A DNA stretch of 64,000 nucleotides from positions 17,113-81,112 of the forward strand of contig JAEXOR010000041.1 in NCBI GenBank assembly GCA_023439185.1, given 5' to 3'. This document shows, one piece after another, positions 9,001 to 15,514 of this stretch. Made by a program: the position numbers and the translations under genes. The notes under the pieces are model-generated. The model made no database searches and was not told the origin of the DNA. It was given only the letters and a program-made list of their open reading frames with translations. The DNA comes from Bacillota bacterium. Its GTDB lineage: Bacteria > Bacillota > Desulfotomaculia > Desulfotomaculales > Desulfallaceae. Positions within the stretch are counted from its first letter, which is position 1. Every line of letters starts with the position of its first letter.

Positions 9001-9408
9001 GTATTCCGAGGCGTCTTTGCAGAATCCCGCCTGAACAGGATTCTGAAGTATATATCTTAACACTGTTAGGAAATACCTGTCGTCGTCAACCGGTTCGCTT
9101 TTGAATCTGTCCTGAAATAAATGCCCCGTGCGCTGATACTTGGAATTATACCAATGCACATAACGGACGCCGATCCGCTTGAATATTTGCCGCAGTTCTT
9201 CCTGCTCTTCTTTGATCAGCAAATGCAGGTGATTATCCATTAAACAATAGGCCAGCAGTTTATATCCGCTTGTTTCCCGGCACTTTTTTAATACCTGCAG
9301 ATATTTCTCGCAATCCTCGTCGTCCTTGAATATTGTTTGTTTGTTGATCCCGCGCAGCATAATATGATATATTCCGCTTGCGCTCTTTTTTCTGGCAACT
9401 CTTGGCAT
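6097..9408 (-). CDS. Fusion: REP-associated tyrosine transposase (RAYT) + MalT/LuxR-type regulator
   Basis: Residues 1-255 are a complete RAYT (IS200-like Y1 transposase). They carry the HUH metal motif His60-Leu-His62, the probable catalytic Tyr119 in LRYILQNPVQAG, and a C-terminal helix-turn-helix (SIRQISKLTGASVGVVRRVL). Residues about 256-268 (TVHKRTVPLCSAA) are the translation of the element's terminal inverted repeat. Residues 270-1103 form a MalT-like regulator: a Walker A motif (AAMGYGKTT, 307-315), a STAND-type ATPase, a helical TPR-like region, and a LuxR helix-turn-helix at about 1040-1100 (LSTREREVLQLIAVGKTNKE). The regulator could begin at Met270/271, but no ribosome site precedes those codons. 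The RAYT ATG has AAGGAAGTGGG upstream. It is the first gene of the PKS island and its likely activator; fusion by insertion is inferred. Confidence 0.85.
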   Translation of the reverse strand: MPRVARKKSASGIYHIMLRGINKQTIFKDDEDCEKYLQVLKKCRETSGYKLLAYCLMDNHLHLLIKEEQEELRQIFKRIGVRYVHWYNSKYQRTGHLFQDRFKSEPVDDDRYFLTVLRYILQNPVQAGFCKDASEYKWSSFHDYLRGTGLTDTAFGLSLFHAAGEKAKTLFANYMQEDGQTSCLDIEQQGMRFTDTEALDIMQGLCGTKDITEFQDLDEAKREQSIALLNKSGLSIRQISKLTGASVGVVRRVLHTVHKRTVPLCSAAPMMQKSGTEVETKHRLLKREGIHRRLRRIFDYPLTVIVAAMGYGKTTSARAFLNKMEAGYVWLSVGSNETSVQYIWDLLTRQLAKTEPALGKQLNALGFPMDAQQRERILKIIEEHVYMTNTVLVIDDYHFAHSPELDKLVERIVRTNISGLHILLISRTKPEINMDELLLKGYCYLLKNDVFELSKSEIKAYFQLYGHAISPDIVSQVQKISEGWITAVYLIIQRYCAIGRLEPGRDIENLIERAIMPRYSEEERRILMSLCVLDSFTLPQAAYVMEEATAAGFLQRLSDNNSFIRYDERTESCKMHNIFSNYLQKLLHRDAGAIEEKKIYRRTGEWYIENGNVLSGLKFLLRAEEYDLILLQFEKEGITEVLDRAPQPIIELFAQIPTAVKYRHPIGYLVYAEFHLSSVDMQEGAELLAEIEAYYEKDTTLPPPLKRRIAGEVQLIRSLCCFNDLRKMHVHQLEAHRLLEGSSSVMNKDMIFTFGSPHSLYLYYREEGAMLWTLEYMDQVFFYFRETANGLGTGFEYTVRAEYCLETGNYAEAELYGYKAVYKAQTMEQMTLILCASLTLARLYTAQGKFDKARELMNDLGLRVAHCNSPILNCTFDLCSGYLAGIMQEHYHFPQWLKTGDMEHSDILYQGMAFNYIVYGKALLLEQDYIRLEALCEEMYPLFSIFNNLLGYVHAYILDAIAKYNLYGLESAREAILPALEIGGRDYILLPFAEYGPHILELLRTLAKENQGDGYIERLWAETTAYCNHLKNLEQETPSPPSLSTREREVLQLIAVGKTNKEIASMLYIAEVTVRKNITSIYRKLDIRSRAAAVKKAIALKLD

Positions 9409-9486
9409 AAAATCCCACTTCCTTCATTTATAGGTTATCAGGGATGAGGGAACGTTGTCAACACAAAAGAACCGTCCCCCTGTGTT
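8613..9486 (-). mobile_element. RAYT element bounded by perfect 25-bp inverted repeats
   Basis: Positions 8613-8637 and 9462-9486 are exact inverted copies of a 25-bp sequence with core GGGGGACGGTTCTTTTGTG. Between them lies a full Y1-transposase reading frame. The unit is 874 bp, a plausible size for a mobilisable RAYT with its REP ends. The downstream repeat lies inside the host reading frame and is translated. The perfect identity of the arms suggests recent activity or selection. No target duplication is expected for this class. Confidence 0.75.
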
Positions 9487-9490
9487 TTTT

Positions 9491-9512
9491 GCAACACCCG
9501 GCGCCGAGGGCT
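9491..9512. repeat. Direct-repeat partner at right edge of the PKS island
   Basis: GCAACACCCGGC-CC--GGGCT matches 1846-1867 at 19 of 22 positions in the same orientation. The two copies flank the island between truA and rplM. This may be a leftover family I repeat split by the insertion. Confidence 0.6.
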
Positions 9513-9540
9513 TGACAGCGGGCTTTCCGTGTAATAAAAT
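9512..9540 (+). promoter_or_regulatory. Sigma-A promoter for rplM-rpsI
   Basis: TTGACA at 9512-9517, 17-bp spacer, TAAAAT at 9535-9540. It starts at the last base of the flanking direct repeat, so rplM-rpsI have their own promoter immediately after the island that cuts them off from ecfT-truA. The leader of about 75 nt holds a short stem (AGCCC with GGGTT near 9568-9590) that might be an L13 leader; this is weak. Confidence 0.7.
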
Positions 9541-9620
9541 ACCTGTATGTGCGAAATCCTATGGCACCGACGAGCCCCCGGATGCCTGGGTTTTCTTTCT
9601 GTCATTGGGAGGTAATATTG

Positions 9621-10052
9621 ATGAGGACGACCTTTATGGCCAAGCCGGACGAAGTACGGCGCAAGTGGTACATAATCGACGCCGAAGGCAAAGTGCTGGG
9701 ACGCATTGCCGCCGAAGCGGCGAAGATTTTAAGAGGCAAACACAAGCCCGATTTCACCCCCAACGTAAACACCGGGGATCATGTGATTGTCATCAACGCC
9801 GACAAAGTGATTTTAACCGGCAACAAACTGCAGCAAAAATTTTATTACAGGCACTCGGGTTACCCGGGCGGCTTGAAAGCCACCCGGTACGACAAACTGA
9901 TGCAAAACAGGCCCGAACTGGCTGTAACCAAGGCCATCACAGGCATGCTGCCCCACACCAGTTTGGGCAGGGATATGGCCAGGAAACTGCGTGTATATAA
10001 AGGCACGGACCACCCACACCAGGCGCAATTGCCTGAAGTATGGGAACTGTAG
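9621..10052 (+). CDS. rplM: 50S ribosomal protein L13
   Basis: Large-subunit ribosomal protein L13, 143 aa, the usual bacterial length. Conserved stretches include RKWYIIDAEGKVLGRIA near the N-terminus, HVIVINADKVILTGNK, KFYYRHSGYPGG, and the C-terminal GMLPHTSLGRDMARKLRVY. I start at ATG 9621, where GGGAGGT lies seven bases upstream; a longer in-frame extension to 9549 has no homologous-looking sequence and no ribosome site. It is followed 19 bp later by rpsI, the standard pair. Confidence 0.97.
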   Translation: MRTTFMAKPDEVRRKWYIIDAEGKVLGRIAAEAAKILRGKHKPDFTPNVNTGDHVIVINADKVILTGNKLQQKFYYRHSGYPGGLKATRYDKLMQNRPELAVTKAITGMLPHTSLGRDMARKLRVYKGTDHPHQAQLPEVWEL

Positions 10053-10071
10053 GTCGGAAGGAGGAACACCA

Positions 10072-10464
10072 GTGGCCATTGTTCAGTTTTACGGCACAGG
10101 ACGCAGAAAAAACGCAGTCGCCAAGGTTTTTTTACGTCCCGGCGAAGGCAAATTTATAGTTAACCAGAAAAACATCGATGAGTATTTCGGCAGAAAATCG
10201 CTGGAGATCATCGCCCGTCAGCCCCTGGAGGTAACCGGAACGCTCAGCCGTTTCGATGTAATTGCCAAAGTCCTGGGCGGCGGTGTCAGCGGCCAGGCGG
10301 GAGCTGTCAGGATGGGCATCGCCCGTGCGCTGATGGAGTCCGATCCCAATTTGCGGCCGGTGCTTAAAAAATCCGGATTCCTCACCCGCGACCCGCGGAT
10401 GAAGGAACGGCGCAAGTACGGCCTGAAAAAAGCCCGTCGCGCTCCCCAGTACTCCAAACGTTAA
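10072..10464 (+). CDS. rpsI: 30S ribosomal protein S9
   Basis: Small-subunit ribosomal protein S9, 130 aa. The N-terminal QFYGTGRRKNAVAKVFLRPG and the C-terminal RRKYGLKKARRAPQYSKR are diagnostic; the basic tail reaches the P-site tRNA. GTG start at 10072 with AAGGAGG at 10058-10064. An upstream extension in the same frame overlaps rplM and is not credible. The gene ends the ribosomal operon and is followed by an intrinsic terminator. Confidence 0.97.
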   Translation: MAIVQFYGTGRRKNAVAKVFLRPGEGKFIVNQKNIDEYFGRKSLEIIARQPLEVTGTLSRFDVIAKVLGGGVSGQAGAVRMGIARALMESDPNLRPVLKKSGFLTRDPRMKERRKYGLKKARRAPQYSKR

Positions 10465-10481
10465 TTTCAAACAAAGAGCAA

Positions 10482-10523
10482 AAAGAACGGCTGTCGTTGG
10501 CAAAACGATCCGCCGTTCTTTTT
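10482..10523 (+). terminator. Intrinsic terminator after rpsI
   Basis: AAAGAACGG and CCGTTCTTT pair as the outer stem, with an inner TCGT/ACGA helix. The stem runs directly into a T tract (TTCTTTTTT). Confidence 0.85.
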
Positions 10524-10626
10524 TGGTTGGCAAAATTTCTCTCATAACCGGCCCGGTACCGGCATATTTTTTTTTACGGGGTGATACAAGCCCTTGCTTG
10601 TTAATTGCCGGAAGGGGTGGCCGATT

Positions 10627-11433
10627 TTGATCATGGTCTTCAAGCTCAGGAAACGATATCTATTGCTGATGGTGATTGTTGTAATGTTCGGGCTGTATTG
10701 TTCCCGGCTGGTGGCCGGCGGTATTGAGGACAGGCGGGTGTCTGCCATGTCCTGGTCGGTGGCGGGTAAAATTATCGCCGTGGATCCCGGTCACGGGGGT
10801 ATCGATCCGGGCTCCAAAGGAAGTTCTGGGGTGGAGGAAGAGGAAATTACCCTGGCAGTGTCGCAAAAACTTAAGGAAACCCTGACCGGAGCGGGAGCCA
10901 TGGTGGTAATGACCAGGGAATCCGATGTAGACTACGGCGATCCCGACGGCGGCAGCCTGCTGGCCCGCAAAAGACAGGATCTGGCCAAGCGGCAGGCCAT
11001 AGCGGAAAAAAGCGGAGCCGATATATACCTGAGCGTGCATGTTAACTGTTTCAAATCCGGACCCGGGGAGCGCGGAGCCCAGGTTTTTTACCAGCCCGGT
11101 TCGGAAGAAGGCAAGAAGCTGGCGGAATCCATCCAGGCTGAAATGGTCCGGGTGCTGGGCAATACAACCCGGGTGGCCAAAGCGGTGGATTACTATGCCA
11201 CCCGCAACAGCAAAGTACCCGCTGCCATTGTGGAAGTGGGGTTTATCAGCAATCCCGGGGAAGAAAAGCTGTTGCTGACCCCGGAGTACCAGCGCAAAGT
11301 GGCTTTTGCCATTTACTGCGGCCTGGTTAAATACTTTGCCGGCAGCGTTGCCGCTACCGGCGGCCAGGCGGACAGAGACGGCGCCCTGGAGACTTTTATG
11401 CATAATGAAGGCCAGGTGCTGGATGCTCCTTAG
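10627..11433 (+). CDS. cwlD: N-acetylmuramoyl-L-alanine amidase CwlD (germination-specific)
   Basis: An Amidase_3 zinc enzyme. In spore formers CwlD removes peptides from spore cortex muramic acid so that muramic-delta-lactam can form and germination enzymes can act. An N-terminal signal anchor (RYLLLMVIVVMFGLYC) is followed by the catalytic domain. Zinc-site motifs are AVDPGHGGIDPG, LSVHVN and the catalytic Glu in AAIVEVGFISNP. The start is probably TTG 10627, eight bases after GAAGGGGTGG; ATG 10633 is an alternative. An earlier TTG at 10594 is less likely. Position after rpsI matches B. subtilis and related Firmicutes. Confidence 0.92.
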   Translation: MIMVFKLRKRYLLLMVIVVMFGLYCSRLVAGGIEDRRVSAMSWSVAGKIIAVDPGHGGIDPGSKGSSGVEEEEITLAVSQKLKETLTGAGAMVVMTRESDVDYGDPDGGSLLARKRQDLAKRQAIAEKSGADIYLSVHVNCFKSGPGERGAQVFYQPGSEEGKKLAESIQAEMVRVLGNTTRVAKAVDYYATRNSKVPAAIVEVGFISNPGEEKLLLTPEYQRKVAFAIYCGLVKYFAGSVAATGGQADRDGALETFMHNEGQVLDAP

Positions 11434-11448
11434 CCCCAAAAACAGCTA

Positions 11449-11477
11449 TTTACTTACCGGCAAATTAATGGTATATT
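11449..11477 (+). promoter_or_regulatory. Candidate promoter for the 47-aa Cys-containing peptide
   Basis: TTTACT (11449-11454), 17-bp spacer, TATATT (11472-11477). It is followed by a good ribosome site, a short reading frame and a terminator, giving a compact monocistronic unit. Confidence 0.45.
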
Positions 11478-11517
11478 GTATGCAAATTATTTCCGAGTAA
11501 CGGAAGGAAGGTTAGTC

Positions 11518-11661
11518 ATGGGTAATGCAGCGCGTTACAATTACACCGGCACTGGTATTAACCTCATGTGCGCTATCATGTGCATGTGCGGTCAATTTGC
11601 GTTGCATAATTCAAAAGCTGGCTGGAAATCCGGTACAGGTGTGGATATTAAACCGCTTTAA
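11518..11661 (+). CDS. Small uncharacterised peptide (47 aa) with Cys cluster
   Basis: I do not recognise it. ATG 11518 is preceded by GGAAGGAAGG at 11502-11511. The product starts MGNAARYNYTGTGINLM, then has CAIMCMCG (three Cys within eight residues), and ends KSGTGVDIKPL. It has its own candidate promoter and a strong terminator, which supports expression. It lacks the six-Cys pattern of SCIFF peptides. Roles such as metal-binding peptide or spore component cannot be decided from the sequence. Confidence 0.55.
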   Translation: MGNAARYNYTGTGINLMCAIMCMCGQFALHNSKAGWKSGTGVDIKPL

Positions 11662-11678
11662 ACGGTTTAAATTTACGA

Positions 11679-11712
11679 GGGCCACCCTTTAAACGGGTGG
11701 CCCTAATTTTTA
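11679..11712 (+). terminator. Intrinsic terminator after the small peptide
   Basis: GGGCCACCC pairs with GGGTGGCCC across a short A/T-rich loop, followed by TAATTTTT. A smaller palindrome (AAACCGCTTTAAACGGTTT) precedes it. Confidence 0.85.
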
Positions 11713-11744
11713 TGCCTGCATACTTTTGGAGGGAGGTGCTTTAA

Positions 11745-11873
11745 ATGATCCTGGAAGCCCCAGTATTGGTGCAAATCGAAGGACAATGGCTGGCCCTTTC
11801 CGGCACCGGCGACGTGTTGGCTTTAGGCGCGGTCTATGAAGACGTGCTGGAAGATGTTTTTAATCATTCATAA
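11745..11873 (+). CDS. Small acidic protein (42 aa), unknown
   Basis: A short reading frame with a very strong ribosome site (GGAGGGAGGTG at 11728-11738) and ATG seven bases later. The product is MILEAPVLVQIEGQW... ending VLEDVFNHS, acidic with no membrane segment. It lies just after a terminator and its 3' end overlaps the end of the convergent tetR gene by 14 bp. No family is recognised. The ribosome site is the main evidence for expression. Confidence 0.5.
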   Translation: MILEAPVLVQIEGQWLALSGTGDVLALGAVYEDVLEDVFNHS

Positions 11874-12486
11874 TCTTGGCCGGAAAGGCCTGGACGGCGC
11901 CGTCTTTGGCAATGGCCCGAGCCAGCAGGTTGTATACCGGCTCAATCTGGTCCGTTAATTTGTAATTGCGCTGGGACATTACCCACGAGGTGACCACTTC
12001 GTCCATGGCCCCGAAGATAATCTGCCGGGTTAATTTCTTATTGATGTCGTCCCTGAAAAACCCGGCCTTGATACCATGCTCAATTATTTCCTCTATAATA
12101 TTGAAGTACTCCTTCAAAGGGGCGGCAATTCCCGCACGGATTAAAGCGTCCGACTGCCGCAGTTGGATCTGCAGCACCAGGGCTAGATTGCGGTCCGCTT
12201 CCAACATACTGAAATGCATGCTAATTAATTTAGCCAGTTTTTCGTACGGGTTCTCCATCTGTTTCAGCACCTGGCGGGCGCCGGTCGTGAAATCCCCCAT
12301 TTTGATCTTGAAAAGGGAGATCAGTACATCTTCCTTATTCTGAAAGTATAAATAGATGGTACCGTCAGCCACGCCGGCCTCCCGGGCAATTTTGGAGACC
12401 TGGGAGTTGTGGAAACCGTTTTCCGCAATTACCTTGACAGCTGCTTCAATGATGGCGCTGTATTTTTCTCCGGTGCGTTTGGCCAT
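11860..12486 (-). CDS. TetR-family fatty-acid regulator (FadR-like)
   Basis: A TetR repressor of 208 aa. It has the N-terminal helix-turn-helix (AAVKVIAENGFHNSQVSKIA, then GVADGTIYLYFQNKEDVLISLF) and a C-terminal ligand domain. The B. subtilis FadR-type regulators of beta-oxidation have this architecture and bind long-chain acyl-CoA. ATG 12486 is chosen because GGAGGAGG lies just upstream; the longer frame to 12591 has only low-complexity basic residues. It is the last gene of the fad operon, 20 bp after the acyl-CoA dehydrogenase, so it probably autoregulates with the operon. Confidence 0.88.
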   Translation of the reverse strand: MAKRTGEKYSAIIEAAVKVIAENGFHNSQVSKIAREAGVADGTIYLYFQNKEDVLISLFKIKMGDFTTGARQVLKQMENPYEKLAKLISMHFSMLEADRNLALVLQIQLRQSDALIRAGIAAPLKEYFNIIEEIIEHGIKAGFFRDDINKKLTRQIIFGAMDEVVTSWVMSQRNYKLTDQIEPVYNLLARAIAKDGAVQAFPAKIMND

Positions 12487-12506
12487 AGGCCGCCTCCTCC
12501 AGGGAA

Positions 12507-14258
12507 TTAAACTACATATTTGCCGGCTTCGAAAACTTTGGCGGCAATGCTTTGGCGCACGGCCAGCACATTGACGGGGGTGTACTTGCACAGACGCTTG
12601 GCCACGCTGAGGTTGGTGCGCAGCATGTCGCCGTCAAACATATATGCCAGAGCCTGCTTTGCCCATACATCCAGTTTCGGGAACGCGTCATAGGTGCAGG
12701 CCAGGGCCAGCTCCACCACGGTTCCGGCGTTCTCCGGGTCGGTGTCCAGGGCTTTTTTGGCCCGCAGCAGGACGCTTTCAATGGCATATACCTCTATAGC
12801 CATATTGGCCATAATCTCTATTATTTCCTGCTCTTTTACTATTTTTTGCATATATTTCTGAGCCGCGCTGCCGCCGACCATTAGAAACAGCTTCTTGGCG
12901 CGGTCCAGCATGTCGAATTCAATCTCCAGCGGCGCCTCGTCCCCGCTGGGCGTCTTGGCCCGCAGCGAGGTCAGTTCCGCGGCCAGGGCCTGGGCAGCCT
13001 GCAGCAGGGGCAACTTACCTTTCATGCCGCGGCGCAGCAGGGTGGCGGGAATGATCAGGCGGTTTACTTCGTTGGTGCCCTCAAAGATTCGGTTAATCCG
13101 GCTGTCGCGGTAATAACGCTCGGCGGGAAATTCCTGGGTGTAGCCGTAACCGCCATGAATCTGCAGGCACTCATCCACGCAGTAGTCCAGCGTCTCGGAG
13201 GCATGCACCTTGACGATGGAACACTCAACGGCGTAGTCTTCAATGGCGGCGCCGATTTCTTTGCCGTCGGCTTTGCCCTGCAGGGATGCTTCCAATTCGC
13301 CCACCATGCGGTAAAGCAGGCTTTCGGAGGCGTAAGCCCTGGTTGCCATCTGGGCGATTTTGTTCTTGATCATGCCGAATTTGGCGAGGGGCAGGTTGAA
13401 CTGCTGGCGCTCCATGGCGTACCTGGCGGCGGTGGCCAAAGCCCGTTTGGCTGCTCCGGTGGCGCCCGCGCCCAGCTTGTAACGGCCGATGTTCAAGATG
13501 TTAAAGGCAATCACGTGGCCTTTGCCGATTTCGCCCAGGAGGTTTTCCGCCGGTACCAGGGCGTCTTCAAAGACCAGCGAGCAGGTGGAGGAACCCTTGA
13601 TGCCCAGTTTCTTTTCTTCGGCGCCCACCGAGAACCCGGGGGTGTCCCGGTCAACGATAAAGCAGCTGAATTTTTCGCCGTCCACTTTGGCGTAGGTGAT
13701 GTACACGTCGGCGAAACCGGCGTTGGTGATAAATATTTTCTCCCCGTTCAGGATATAGTGTTTGCCGTCTCCGAAAAGCACGGCCTTGGTGCGGCAGCTC
13801 AGCGCGTCCGAGCCGGCCATGGGCTCGGTGAGGGCGTAAGCGGCAATCAGCCTGCCGGAGGCCAGCCCGGGCAGATATTTTTGTTTTTGTTCCGCGGTGC
13901 CGAACAGGACGATGGGCAGGGAGCCGATGCCGGTATGAGCGCCGTGGCTAACCGAGAAGGAACCGCCGCCGGCGACGTTCTCGGCAATGAGGGCGGAAGC
14001 GATTTTGCCCAGTTCATCGCCTTCATATTCTTCGGGTATGTCGGCGGACAGAAGACCCAGTTCGCCAGCTTTTCCCATCAGGGAGCGCATTAGTCCCGGA
14101 GGCTGCTGATCCAGCTCCTCGATCCGGGGCGCCACTTCATTGGTCACGAAATCGTCAACGGTTGCGGCGATCATTTTATGCTCATCCGTGAAATCCTCCG
14201 GAGTGAAAACCTGGTTTGGCTCAATGTTTTCCAGTAAAAACATACCGCCCTTTTGCAT
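12507..14258 (-). CDS. Acyl-CoA dehydrogenase (FadE-like)
   Basis: An FAD-dependent enzyme that oxidises acyl-CoA to trans-2-enoyl-CoA. At 583 aa it is longer than the usual 380-aa enzymes. The extra C-terminal domain of about 180 aa (from about residue 400) is typical of the B. subtilis FadE subgroup. Motifs include AYALTEPMAGSDA (FAD/substrate), LGIKGSSTC, and the catalytic-Glu region RDSRINRIFEGTNEVNRL. ATG has AAAGGGG upstream. It is the third gene of a four-gene operon with the multifunctional FadN-like protein and thiolase. The electron acceptor (EtfAB) is not encoded in the window. Confidence 0.93.
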   Translation of the reverse strand: MQKGGMFLLENIEPNQVFTPEDFTDEHKMIAATVDDFVTNEVAPRIEELDQQPPGLMRSLMGKAGELGLLSADIPEEYEGDELGKIASALIAENVAGGGSFSVSHGAHTGIGSLPIVLFGTAEQKQKYLPGLASGRLIAAYALTEPMAGSDALSCRTKAVLFGDGKHYILNGEKIFITNAGFADVYITYAKVDGEKFSCFIVDRDTPGFSVGAEEKKLGIKGSSTCSLVFEDALVPAENLLGEIGKGHVIAFNILNIGRYKLGAGATGAAKRALATAARYAMERQQFNLPLAKFGMIKNKIAQMATRAYASESLLYRMVGELEASLQGKADGKEIGAAIEDYAVECSIVKVHASETLDYCVDECLQIHGGYGYTQEFPAERYYRDSRINRIFEGTNEVNRLIIPATLLRRGMKGKLPLLQAAQALAAELTSLRAKTPSGDEAPLEIEFDMLDRAKKLFLMVGGSAAQKYMQKIVKEQEIIEIMANMAIEVYAIESVLLRAKKALDTDPENAGTVVELALACTYDAFPKLDVWAKQALAYMFDGDMLRTNLSVAKRLCKYTPVNVLAVRQSIAAKVFEAGKYVV

Positions 14259-14316
14259 TTTAACGTACCCCTTTCTGGAGTGTTTAATTTACTTATTTCG
14301 GATATCACCAGGGCGC

Positions 14317-15495
14317 TTAACTGCACAGCTCAAACACGCCGGCCGCGCCCATGCCGCCGCCGATGCACATGCTCACCACGCCGTAGCGGGCGCCCTGGCG
14401 CTGCAGCTCGTAAATCAGTTGCGTGGTCAGCTTGGCGCCGGTGCAGCCCAGCGGGTGCCCCAGGGCCACCGCGCCGCCGTTGCAGTTCACCCTGGCGGGG
14501 TCCAGCTCCAGCGTCTTGATGCAGGCCAGGGCCTGGGCCGCGAATGCCTCGTTCAGTTCGAACACATCCACCTCGTCCTTGGTGATGCCGGCTAATTTCA
14601 GCGCTTTGGGGATGGCCACCGTGGGGCCGATGCCCATCAATTCCGGCGGGCAGCCGCCCACCGCGTAGGAGCGGAACACCGCCATGGGCTTCAAACCCAG
14701 GGATGCGGCCTTCTCCCGGCTCATCACCATCACCGCCGCGGCGCCGTCACTGGTCTGGGAGCTGTTGCCCGCGGTTACGCTGCCGCCCGTCCGGAATACC
14801 GGTTTTAGTTTGGCCAGGGTTTCCATGGTGGTGCCGGGGCGCACGCCCTCATCGGTATCAAATACCACGGACTGCTCAATCAGTTTCCCTTTGGCCCTGG
14901 TTTTATTAACGACGTTAAAAGGCAATAGCTGCTCTTTAAACCGGCCTTCGGCGATGGCCCGGGCTGCTTTGGCATGGCTGGCCACCGCGAATTCGTCCTG
15001 CATCTCCCGGCTGATGCCGTACTTTTCAGCCACATTTTCAGCGGTCAGCCCCATGCTGATATACGCCTCGGGGCAGGTTTCCATCAGCCCCGGGTCCGGC
15101 ATCAGCTTCAGGCCGCCGATGGGCACATGGCTCATGCTTTCCATGCCGCCGCACAGGCACACGTCGGTGAAACCAGCCATAATCTTGGTGGCGCCCATGG
15201 CGATGGATTCAATGCCGGAAGAGCAGAAACGGTTCACTGTCACTCCGGCCACTGTATTGGGCAGGCCGGACTTTAATACCAGCATCCGGGCCGTGTTCAT
15301 GCCCTGCTCGGCTTCCGGAAAGGCGCAGCCGATCATTACGTCGTCTATTTCGGCGGGGTCCAGGCCGGGCGTCCTTTCGATCACGGCCTTAATTACCGCG
15401 GCGCCCAGATCCTCAGGGCGGGTGTCCCTCAGTATGCCCCGGGGCGCCTTGCCCACCGCGGTACGCACCGCGCTGACAATTACAGCTTCTCGCAT
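14317..15495 (-). CDS. fadA: Acetyl-CoA acyltransferase (thiolase, FadA-like)
   Basis: A thiolase II of 392 aa that cleaves 3-ketoacyl-CoA with CoA in the last step of beta-oxidation. The nucleophilic Cys lies in VNRFCSSGIESIAMG (about residue 90). The conserved His segment is ALGHPLGCTGAKL, preceded by NEAFAAQ. The second catalytic Cys is in SMCIGGGMGAAG near the C-terminus. It lies 19 bp after the 3-hydroxyacyl-CoA dehydrogenase gene. Biosynthetic acetyl-CoA acetyltransferases are close relatives, but the operon context argues for fatty-acid degradation. Confidence 0.94.
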   Translation of the reverse strand: MREAVIVSAVRTAVGKAPRGILRDTRPEDLGAAVIKAVIERTPGLDPAEIDDVMIGCAFPEAEQGMNTARMLVLKSGLPNTVAGVTVNRFCSSGIESIAMGATKIMAGFTDVCLCGGMESMSHVPIGGLKLMPDPGLMETCPEAYISMGLTAENVAEKYGISREMQDEFAVASHAKAARAIAEGRFKEQLLPFNVVNKTRAKGKLIEQSVVFDTDEGVRPGTTMETLAKLKPVFRTGGSVTAGNSSQTSDGAAAVMVMSREKAASLGLKPMAVFRSYAVGGCPPELMGIGPTVAIPKALKLAGITKDEVDVFELNEAFAAQALACIKTLELDPARVNCNGGAVALGHPLGCTGAKLTTQLIYELQRQGARYGVVSMCIGGGMGAAGVFELCS

Positions 15496-15514
15496 CTTCT
15501 TACCTCCTTCATCC

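Noticed and set aside
9541..9620. L13 autoregulatory leader RNA
   Set aside because: Only one short stem is visible; without a covariance search it is not better than chance.
13155..14093. 312-codon frame antisense to the acyl-CoA dehydrogenase
   Set aside because: Gly/Phe/Val-rich shadow of a well-identified gene, no ribosome site.
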